DNA of 6,559 bases, from NCBI GenBank assembly GCA_021797025.1, contig JAKAAK010000185.1:1-6559 (forward strand), in the 5' to 3' direction. The notes beneath the pieces were generated by a model, which had not been told where the DNA came from, searched no databases, and saw nothing but the letters and a program-made list of their open reading frames with translations. Numbering within the stretch: position 1 is the stretch's first letter; each line of letters opens with the position of its first letter. The DNA comes from Thermoplasmata archaeon. GTDB lineage: Archaea > Thermoplasmatota > Thermoplasmata > Thermoplasmatales > Thermoplasmataceae. Below, piece after piece: positions 1-5,205 of this stretch. The translations under genes and the position numbers were made by a program.

Positions 1-988
1 CTCCCCTTCTCTTTCCACCCTGCTTTATTACATCGGTTGTAACATCGAATATTCTCATAAATGACACAGGGCCAGATGCTACACCCTTGGTAGATGCTAC
101 TATATCATCGCTTGCACGGAGCCTGGTGAACGAGAACCCGGTTCCTCCACCGGACTTGTGTATTTCTGCGGTTGCCTTGAGCGTGTCAAATATAGAATCT
201 ATACTGTCATCTACAGGAAGAACGAAGCATGCACTGAGTTGCCCAAGTGGACCACCAGCATTCATCAGGGTGGGAGAATTAGGGACGTATTCAAGATTTG
301 TCATCATGGTTTCGAATTTATCAATCCAGTAGTTTACCATTGTTTTTTTGGTCTGTATAAAATCCATGAATTCCTCATATGTTCCATCCAGGCTCTTCTC
401 CTGCTTGAGTTCGCTGAAAGCTCTCCTGAGCTCTTCATCCTGGGTTTTTGTTATGCCGGAATATAACGTCCCCTTCTCCGGTACCTTCCCTGTTTTTCTA
501 TATGATATATAATCATAAAGTCCCTGTATAATGCCCAGATGAACTGCTACTCTATGGAACATCTGCTTTGGTGTCTCTATTATCTTTCCCTCGGAATCTT
601 TAAAGAGATATCTTGCCTCAAGTACCTTGACTGCATTTACACTCAATTTCAAATCGTCGTTTACACCCAGAAATTCCTTTTCCTGCCTGACTGTATTCCT
701 CTTTTCCCTGTATAATATGTATGCCTTTGCAACGGATATATAAGAAACGCCGCCAATTTTATGCGTCATGAGCACATTTTCTACCGTATCCTGTATGGTT
801 TCAACTGTGGGCTCCTTTCCCATAGTCTCAAGTTCCTTTGTAACATAATCTGCCAGTTTGTTGGCTTCCTCCATAGAACCAGTTTTCACAGAGAGCATGG
901 CCTTGAATATTGCCATAGCTATCTTTTTCTTGTCGAACGGAACCGTGGAGCCATCCCTTTTTATAACATTATTTAGAACATTTATCAT
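1..988 (-). CDS. nrdJ: Class II (adenosylcobalamin-dependent) ribonucleoside-diphosphate reductase, N-terminal part, cut by the window edge
   Basis: Ribonucleotide reductase converts ribonucleotides to deoxyribonucleotides in the cytosol; class II enzymes use adenosylcobalamin to make the thiyl radical. I translated 329 codons from the ATG at 988. Residues 7-96 form an ATP-cone ([16 protein letters not shown] at the start), the usual allosteric nucleotide-binding domain. Residues 115-150 are the N-terminal RNR helix region ([17 protein letters not shown], then [11 protein letters not shown]). The barrel begins with NSPTLMNAG (237-245), followed by [14 protein letters not shown] with Cys254 as the expected first redox cysteine, [10 protein letters not shown] (278-287) and [26 protein letters not shown] up to the edge. 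This pattern is typical of NrdJ rather than aerobic class I enzymes. The later catalytic cysteines and C-terminus are outside the window. The start is fixed by an in-frame TGA at 997-995 and no other ATG between. A class II enzyme is known from Thermoplasma acidophilum, which fits the suggested host. It is divergent from the one-carbon genes. Confidence 0.92.
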   Translation of the reverse strand, partial: MINVLNNVIKRDGSTVPFDKKKIAMAIFKAMLSVKTGSMEEANKLADYVTKELETMGKEPTVETIQDTVENVLMTHKIGGVSYISVAKAYILYREKRNTVRQEKEFLGVNDDLKLSVNAVKVLEARYLFKDSEGKIIETPKQMFHRVAVHLGIIQGLYDYISYRKTGKVPEKGTLYSGITKTQDEELRRAFSELKQEKSLDGTYEEFMDFIQTKKTMVNYWIDKFETMMTNLEYVPNSPTLMNAGGPLGQLSACFVLPVDDSIDSIFDTLKATAEIHKSGGGTGFSFTRLRASDDIVASTKGVASGPVSFMRIFDVTTDVIKQGGKRRG

Positions 989-993
989 TTCAC

Positions 994-998
994 ATCAC
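994..998 (-). promoter_or_regulatory. Shine-Dalgarno for the ribonucleotide reductase
   Basis: On the minus strand GTGAT lies 5 nt before the ATG at 988 and matches the 3' part of the archaeal consensus GGAGGTGAT. It supports this start and implies a short leader of at least about 12 nt, so this mRNA is probably not leaderless. Confidence 0.55.
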
Positions 999-1024
999 GA
1001 GTGTATTGTAAAAACGTATAATAG

Positions 1025-1040
1025 AATTTAAAACTTTTTC
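1025..1040 (-). promoter_or_regulatory. Candidate BRE/TATA promoter of the ribonucleotide reductase
   Basis: Read on the minus strand this is GAAAAAGTTTTAAATTC: a purine-rich BRE-like stretch followed by a TTTTAAAT TATA-like box. A start site about 25 nt downstream would fall near 1003-1005, leaving a leader of roughly 15 nt that just contains the GTGAT ribosome site. The spacing is self-consistent, but the region is AT-rich and the call is by eye. Confidence 0.5.
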
Positions 1041-1045
1041 TTACC

Positions 1046-1058
1046 TGGTATTTTACCA
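1046..1058. repeat. Inverted repeat upstream of the ribonucleotide reductase promoter
   Basis: TGGTA-TTT-TACCA is a perfect 5-bp inverted repeat with a 3-bp spacer. It lies just upstream of the BRE/TATA candidate at 1025-1040, where an archaeal activator or repressor could bind. ATTTTACC inside it (1050-1057) recurs in reverse orientation as GGTAAAAT at 1109-1116. The element is short and AT-rich, so chance is a real possibility. Confidence 0.35.
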
Positions 1059-1150
1059 TGATAAAATAATATTTGATCGGATTGGAATAAATATATTTGA
1101 GCTAAATAGGTAAAATAATAAATATATATTTATTATGATAATATATACAA

Positions 1151-1160
1151 TTTATATTAA
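1151..1160 (+). promoter_or_regulatory. Candidate TATA box for the cyclohydrolase/ligase genes
   Basis: TTTATATTAA lies about 55 nt before the ATG at 1211 and would place transcription start near 1180-1186, giving a leader of roughly 25-30 nt. The surrounding run 1110-1165 is almost pure A/T and offers other boxes (for example AAATATATATTTATT at 1120-1134), so the exact site is uncertain. The rest of the 222-bp divergent gap (989-1210) shows no gene or RNA that I can support. Confidence 0.35.
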
Positions 1161-1210
1161 TAAAAGTTTTGAAATGACAATGTTTTTGAAAGTATGGATG
1201 ATACGGGGAT

Positions 1211-1807
1211 ATGGACCTTGATGAGTACATATCAAAGTTAAAAAGTGAGTCTGCAACACCTGGTGGGGGATCTGCCTCTGCCATAACCTCAATGTTTTCA
1301 GCCTCACTGAATTCCATGGCAGCCCTTCTTTCCCAGGGCAAAAAGAAACTGGAAGCATATAATAAAGATTTTGAAAATATTTCAGGCAATGCCGGTGAAA
1401 CTATAGAAAAACTCAAGAGACTCAGCCAGGAAGATGAAGATTCCTTCAGGGGAATAATGGATGCACTCCATATGGACAGGGAAAATCCTGAAAGAAAACC
1501 TGCCCTTGATATAGCTATAAAGAAAAGTGTATACGTGTCATGGAGAATAGCCGGCATATCAATGTATAACTTGAACAATTCATTATTTTTATGTAAATAT
1601 GGAAATAAAAATCTTATAACCGATAGTATATCTGCTGGATATATGTCATATACATCTATTCACACATCAGTGAATAATATTAAAATTAATTTAAAGCTTC
1701 TGAAAGATATTGAATACAGATATGGCGAGCAGGTGAAACTTAAACTTTTCATGGAAACCGTAGAGGAAACAATGACTTCTATAAAAACTATGGAAAATGA
1801 GTTATAA
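1211..1807 (+). CDS. fchA: Methenyl-tetrahydrofolate cyclohydrolase of the FTCD_C/FchA family
   Basis: This 198-residue cytosolic protein matches the cyclodeaminase/cyclohydrolase family (usual size about 200 aa). Such proteins interconvert 5,10-methenyl-THF and 10-formyl-THF, or deaminate formimino-THF. Visible signatures are TPGGGSASA (16-24), the acidic QEDEDSF segment (73-79) before a helix and the NPERKPA turn (92-98), NKNLITDSISAGYM (132-145; family pattern NPNAxSDAGVAA), and NNIKINLKLLKD (155-166; family NVRINLKxxKD). The start is forced: an in-frame TGA at 1199-1201 lies just upstream and no other in-frame start intervenes. A weak GGGG at 1205-1208 is the only ribosome-site candidate. 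The next gene, 42 nt downstream, is formate-THF ligase, so I infer the cyclohydrolase role over formimino-THF cyclodeaminase; no formiminotransferase domain or histidine-degradation gene is visible. The substrate itself is not shown by the sequence. Confidence 0.82.
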   Translation: MDLDEYISKLKSESATPGGGSASAITSMFSASLNSMAALLSQGKKKLEAYNKDFENISGNAGETIEKLKRLSQEDEDSFRGIMDALHMDRENPERKPALDIAIKKSVYVSWRIAGISMYNLNNSLFLCKYGNKNLITDSISAGYMSYTSIHTSVNNIKINLKLLKDIEYRYGEQVKLKLFMETVEETMTSIKTMENEL

Positions 1808-1821
1808 GAAGAACGCAAATG

Positions 1822-1829
1822 TTTACTAT
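1822..1829 (+). promoter_or_regulatory. Candidate TATA box for a leaderless formate-THF ligase transcript
   Basis: TTTACTAT is centred about 24-25 nt before the ligase ATG at 1850, the spacing expected when transcription starts at the start codon. No Shine-Dalgarno-like sequence lies between it and the ATG (only A/T-rich AATAATATATCTATTATCT). The same spacing is seen for the downstream transporter. The ligase may therefore be transcribed both by readthrough from the cyclohydrolase and from its own promoter. The motif is degenerate, so confidence is low. Confidence 0.33.
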
Positions 1830-1849
1830 TAATAATATATCTATTATCT

Positions 1850-3463
1850 ATGCTGAAAAATATTGTAGATATACTTGATGATCTGTGTATTGATAATTAC
1901 GAGTTATACGGGAAATATGCGGCCAAACTTGGAATATCCACCACTGTTCCGGGGAAAAAGCATGGAAAAATCATACTTATGACGGCCATGACACCTACAC
2001 CTGCCGGTGAGGGAAAGACCACAACCGCTATAGGGCTTGCACAGGCCCTCAAGAAACTGGGAAAGAATTCAGGTATAGCGATAAGAGAACCCTCCCTGGG
2101 ACCATGCTTCGGAGTCAAGGGTGGAGCAACCGGTGGTGGAAAATCCACGGTGGAGCCATCGGATAAAATCAACCTCATTTTTACAGGAGATTTCCCTGCA
2201 ATATCTGCCGCCCATAGTTTGCTTTCGGCTATGATTAATAACCATATCTATTTCGGAAATGAAAGAGGAATAGACAGAAAGAAAATTGCATTTCCACGTA
2301 CTGTTGATATGGACGACCGTTCACTCAGATCCATTATAGTGGGAAATGGACCTAAATCCAACGGTGTGCTTGCGAATGATTCCTTTGTGATCACAGCGGC
2401 ATCGGAAATCATGGCAATAATGGCATTGTCAAAAAGCTATTCGGATCTGAAGGAGAGGCTGGGCAATATAATTATAGGTTATACATCAAAAAATAAACCT
2501 GTTTTTGCCAGGGATATAAAGGCAAATGGGGCAATGGCGGCACTGCTTGCCGATGCATTAAAGCCCAATATGGTGCAGAGTGTAGAAAATGTTCCGGCAA
2601 TTATACACACGGGGCCTTTCGGGAATATAGCACATGGGACATCCAGCATACTGGGGGATTATGCTGCAATGAATCTCTTCGATTACACGGTTACAGAGGC
2701 TGGCTTCGGATCAGATCTGGGCTTCGAGAAATTTATGGACATAGTTACAAGGGAAGCGGGTATCAATGTGGATGCTGTTGTAATCGTTGCAACCATAAGG
2801 GCTATGAAACACCACGGCGGTGCAAAGGACATCGATATTGAAGACATTAATGCACTGGAAGAGGGTTCAAAAAACCTGTTCAGGCACATTGACAATGTCA
2901 GGAATTTCGGAATAGAGCCTGTTGTCGCTATCAATGTGCATCCGCTGGATACACATGATGAAATTAAAAAGGTTTCGGAATTGCTGGTTAACAGAAAGGT
3001 TAGATTTGCAGTATCTACAATTTATTCCGATGGTGGTGCAGGCGGCATATCACTTGCCACGGAAGTCCTGAATTCAATTAAAGACAATAAAATCAGCTAT
3101 GCATATTCAATGGATGATGCCATTAAAACCAAAATAGAAAAAATCGCCACCAGGGTATACGGAGCCGACGGCGTGGACTTTTCAGGGCAGGCGTTGCTGG
3201 ATATAAAACAGGCGGAGGAGAACGGTTTTACCGGTTTCTATGTATGCATGGCAAAAACACAATCGTCAATCTCAGATAATCCCAAATTGCTGAATTCCCC
3301 TGAACATTTCAGGGTGACGGTAAACTCTGTCAGGGTAAATGGGGGGTCCCGTTTCATTATACCCATACTTGGAGATATTATGACAATGCCAGGCCTGCCG
3401 AAGCATCCGGCTGCCGAGAATATCGATATAGACAGCTCAGGAAACGTAACCGGACTTTCATAA
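1850..3463 (+). CDS. fhs: Formate-tetrahydrofolate ligase (10-formyl-THF synthetase)
   Basis: The enzyme makes 10-formyl-THF from formate, ATP and THF. The 537 residues are slightly shorter than the usual 555-560. Motifs in order are ELYGKY (18-23), the nucleotide loop TPTPAGEGKTTT (48-59), REPSLGPCFGVKGGATGGG (79-97), FTGDFPAISAAHSLLSAMINNHI (111-133), VDMDDRSLR (152-160), ALKPNMVQSVENVPAIIHTGPFGNIAHG (236-263), VTEAGFGSDLGFEKF (281-295), VVIVATIRAMKHHGG (310-324), MAKTQSSISD (467-476) and GDIMTMPGLPKHPAAENID (508-526). The whole length aligns with bacterial enzymes, so it should fold normally. Two positions stand out: INVHPLDT (361-368) and IYSDGGAGG (391-399) have His364 and Tyr392 where bacterial enzymes have Phe (NRFPTDT) and Trp (WAKGGEGG). 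There is no tryptophan at all. ATG 1850 is the only start candidate after the in-frame stop of the upstream gene. It pairs functionally with the cyclohydrolase 42 nt upstream. Confidence 0.95.
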   Translation: MLKNIVDILDDLCIDNYELYGKYAAKLGISTTVPGKKHGKIILMTAMTPTPAGEGKTTTAIGLAQALKKLGKNSGIAIREPSLGPCFGVKGGATGGGKSTVEPSDKINLIFTGDFPAISAAHSLLSAMINNHIYFGNERGIDRKKIAFPRTVDMDDRSLRSIIVGNGPKSNGVLANDSFVITAASEIMAIMALSKSYSDLKERLGNIIIGYTSKNKPVFARDIKANGAMAALLADALKPNMVQSVENVPAIIHTGPFGNIAHGTSSILGDYAAMNLFDYTVTEAGFGSDLGFEKFMDIVTREAGINVDAVVIVATIRAMKHHGGAKDIDIEDINALEEGSKNLFRHIDNVRNFGIEPVVAINVHPLDTHDEIKKVSELLVNRKVRFAVSTIYSDGGAGGISLATEVLNSIKDNKISYAYSMDDAIKTKIEKIATRVYGADGVDFSGQALLDIKQAEENGFTGFYVCMAKTQSSISDNPKLLNSPEHFRVTVNSVRVNGGSRFIIPILGDIMTMPGLPKHPAAENIDIDSSGNVTGLS

Positions 3464-3483
3464 ATTTTCAAAAGGTTTCCTAC

Positions 3484-3497
3484 TGAAGGTTTATTTA
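3484..3497 (+). promoter_or_regulatory. BRE/TATA promoter of the MFS transporter
   Basis: TGAAGG (3484-3489, BRE-like purines) precedes TTTATTTA (3490-3497, TATA-like). The box centre is about 24-25 nt before the ATG at 3518 and no ribosome-binding motif lies between, fitting a leaderless transcript. The 54-nt gap after the ligase therefore probably holds an independent promoter rather than a simple operon junction. Confidence 0.5.
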
Positions 3498-3508
3498 GGT
3501 ATACCTAA
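3495..3508. promoter_or_regulatory. Perfect 14-bp palindrome, candidate operator of the MFS transporter
   Basis: TTAGGTATACCTAA is identical to its reverse complement. It overlaps the 3' end of the TATA candidate and ends 9 nt before the transporter ATG, the classic place for a repressor to block TBP or polymerase. The half-sites TTAGG/CCTAA resemble those of DtxR/IdeR-family metal-dependent repressors (corynebacterial consensus TTAGGTTAG...CTAACCTAA); an IdeR homologue is known from Thermoplasma acidophilum. The palindrome is seen directly; the regulator's identity is inference. Confidence 0.5.
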
Positions 3509-3517
3509 TTATATGCG

Positions 3518-4759
3518 ATGGGGGGCCTGAGGAAACTTACCAATGCATATTATATTTCAATAGGTGCCATAAGCATATTTGTGGCCAGCTATAATATTGC
3601 AATAATTTCCGTGGCACTCAAGCCCGTGGAGAATGCATTCCATGTAGGTACAGGCATTGTGTATCTTCTTGGGGCACTGATATTCGTGGGTGCAATGATC
3701 GGCGCTGTTGTTAGCGGAATATTTTCAGACAGGTTCGGCAGGGTGAGCATACTTGCAATAGATATTATAACGTTCCTTCTAGCAGGAATAGGCAGTGCAC
3801 TGTCAACAAGCATTGCAATGCTGATGTTTTTCAGAACACTTGTTGGCATTGGTGTGGGCATTGATTACGTTGTAATATTTACTTATATTTCCGAAATAGT
3901 TGCCGGGAAAAATTCCACGAGGAATCTTGCACTCATCATGTTTTTTGCAAACTTCGGAATTCTGTTTTCATATCTTATAGGCGGTTCACTTCTAACCCTG
4001 GGTTCCATGGGATGGAGATATGCACTGCTCTCCGGGGCTTTATTCTCAATAATTCCACTGATCATGAGGGCGGGCCTTAAAGAATCATCACTTTGGAAAT
4101 TCAAGAGAATAAAATCCATGAAAAATATAATAAAGGATGTTACCTCCAAGGAGAATAGAAAATACCTGTACAGGTTTTCGGTTCCATGGTTCCTGTACCA
4201 GATAGGGGATCAGAGCCTGACCATGTTTCTTCCCTTCATACTCATAACAGCACTGGGCGTATCTGCGGTAAGCGGTGCATTTTCAGCAGTAATAGTGAAG
4301 ATATTTACAATACCGGCTTCAATTCTGGCATTCCTGGTCATACAGAGGATGGGAACAAGAAAGCTGCAGGCAACAGGATTTATTATAAGATCCGTATTTC
4401 TCGGCATGCTCGGATTCGGAATCTACTTTGCATTGAGAATGTCCGGACTGGAGATTATAATACTTCTGGGCCTTGCATTCTTCTTCGGTTCCATGGGACC
4501 TGATAAAACAACGGTGATAATGCCCGTTGAAAACTATGATGAATCCATCAGGGCTTCCGGACAGGGTTTCAATGAAATGGCAGGAAGATTCGGTGGCTTG
4601 ATAGGCATACTGGCATTCTCGCTATTCGGGCTAGCGGGAATCGACATAGGACTTATTTTCCTTTCGATAACATGCGTACTTGGATTTTTCTTCACCATAG
4701 CATACAGGGACAAACTACATTCCGGAAAAATATCAGAAAATATTAGTAAGGCGGATTAG
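3518..4759 (+). CDS. Major facilitator superfamily transporter, sugar-porter/metabolite:H+ symporter type, substrate unknown
   Basis: This 413-residue integral membrane protein has the usual MFS length and about 12 hydrophobic helices in two halves. The N-terminal half covers roughly residues 10-185 and the C-terminal half 220-395, separated by a basic cytoplasmic loop (about 186-215, rich in Lys/Arg). Motif A is clear at GIFSDRFGR (67-75). RTLVGIGVG (106-114) and YISEIVAGKNSTRNLALIMFFANFGILFSYLIG (123-155) match the sugar-porter pattern YxxEIxxxxxRG...GILxxYxxG. The second half has MPVENYDESIRASGQGFNEMAGRFGG (335-360), the equivalent pattern after helix 10. The cytoplasmic tail is short and polar. 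It most likely works as a proton-coupled symporter, plausible in an acidophile, but nothing here identifies the cargo. ATG 3518 fits the leaderless promoter spacing; the ATG at 3513 is out of frame. Its stop overlaps that of the convergent DUF35 gene. Confidence 0.88.
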   Translation: MGGLRKLTNAYYISIGAISIFVASYNIAIISVALKPVENAFHVGTGIVYLLGALIFVGAMIGAVVSGIFSDRFGRVSILAIDIITFLLAGIGSALSTSIAMLMFFRTLVGIGVGIDYVVIFTYISEIVAGKNSTRNLALIMFFANFGILFSYLIGGSLLTLGSMGWRYALLSGALFSIIPLIMRAGLKESSLWKFKRIKSMKNIIKDVTSKENRKYLYRFSVPWFLYQIGDQSLTMFLPFILITALGVSAVSGAFSAVIVKIFTIPASILAFLVIQRMGTRKLQATGFIIRSVFLGMLGFGIYFALRMSGLEIIILLGLAFFFGSMGPDKTTVIMPVENYDESIRASGQGFNEMAGRFGGLIGILAFSLFGLAGIDIGLIFLSITCVLGFFFTIAYRDKLHSGKISENISKAD

Positions 4760-5190
4760 GCAGGAACAAAGTAAACATCATTAACCGTGAAGGTCTGGAA
4801 TTTTTTGAACTGTGCCACTATATCCATTCCGATTTCCGGCTTTTCTCCATTTCTCATGAAAAGCCTGGACATGAAAAGGGAATCTATTCCCGGAAATTCC
4901 ACCAGCACAAGTGTGTATGGAACGTCTCCTCTGAAGGTTTCACCGGAATAGTAGCATGTCGTGAATGAATGAATTTTTCCCTGGAGTGGAAGTTCAATAT
5001 CATCGGTTTCACTTCCGCAGTACATGCAGTATTTCCTGTATGTACCGTATTTGAATCCACATGATTTGCATTTTGAACCTATGAGCTTACCCTTTCCCAG
5101 TGCCGTAAAGAATGGTGAATCTTCCGCATAGCTGTGCCTATATTCTGTGTTATAGTTCCATTCTACCACAACCGGATCTGTCTTAAGCAA
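4756..5190 (-). CDS. DUF35 zinc-ribbon/OB-fold acyl-CoA-associated protein
   Basis: This 144-residue cytosolic protein has the DUF35 architecture. An N-terminal helical segment holds SPFFTALGKGKLIGSKC (25-41; family pattern FWxALxxGxLxxxxC). A rubredoxin-like zinc ribbon follows with Cys41, Cys44, Cys55 and Cys58 (CxxC-x10-CxxC), then an OB-fold (about 66-144, beginning GKIHSFTTCYY and including DVPYTLVLVEF). DUF35 proteins bind thiolase-fold enzymes and can contribute to CoA binding, as in the archaeal thiolase/HMG-CoA synthase complex and the actinobacterial Ltp2 aldolase. The gene lies 15 nt downstream of the thiolase-fold gene on the same strand, so they should form a complex. The start is unusual: TTG at 5190 is the first usable codon after the in-frame TAA of the upstream gene (5208-5206), with only a weak GGGA at 5203-5200. 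The alternative GTG at codon 8 would trim little; the first in-frame ATG (codon 56) lies inside the zinc ribbon. Confidence 0.87.
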   Translation of the reverse strand: MLKTDPVVVEWNYNTEYRHSYAEDSPFFTALGKGKLIGSKCKSCGFKYGTYRKYCMYCGSETDDIELPLQGKIHSFTTCYYSGETFRGDVPYTLVLVEFPGIDSLFMSRLFMRNGEKPEIGMDIVAQFKKFQTFTVNDVYFVPA

Positions 5191-5205
5191 TCTTCCATAT
5201 CCCGT

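Noticed and set aside
87..466. Plus-strand open frames opposite the ribonucleotide reductase
   Set aside because: The minus-strand reading gives an uninterrupted ribonucleotide reductase with all expected motifs through this stretch; the plus-strand frames show no family signature or ribosome site.
1046..1058. Inverted repeat considered as a bacterial NrdR box
   Set aside because: The sequence does not resemble the ACACWATATATWGTGT-type NrdR box, and the host appears archaeal.
1110..1165. AT-rich tract considered as a replication-origin element or intrinsic terminator
   Set aside because: There is no repeated origin-box motif, no cdc6/orc gene nearby and no clear hairpin; promoter DNA between divergent genes explains it better.
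1102..1578. Minus-strand open frame of 158 codons opposite the cyclohydrolase gene, reaching into the divergent gap
   Set aside because: It is antisense to a clear family member, its hydrophobic Ser-rich composition is typical of a reverse-complement shadow, and its end lies in an AT-only stretch with no recognisable motif.
3464..3483. Considered an intrinsic terminator after the formate-THF ligase (TTTTC and surrounding bases)
   Set aside because: The T run is only four bases with no stem; too weak to call.
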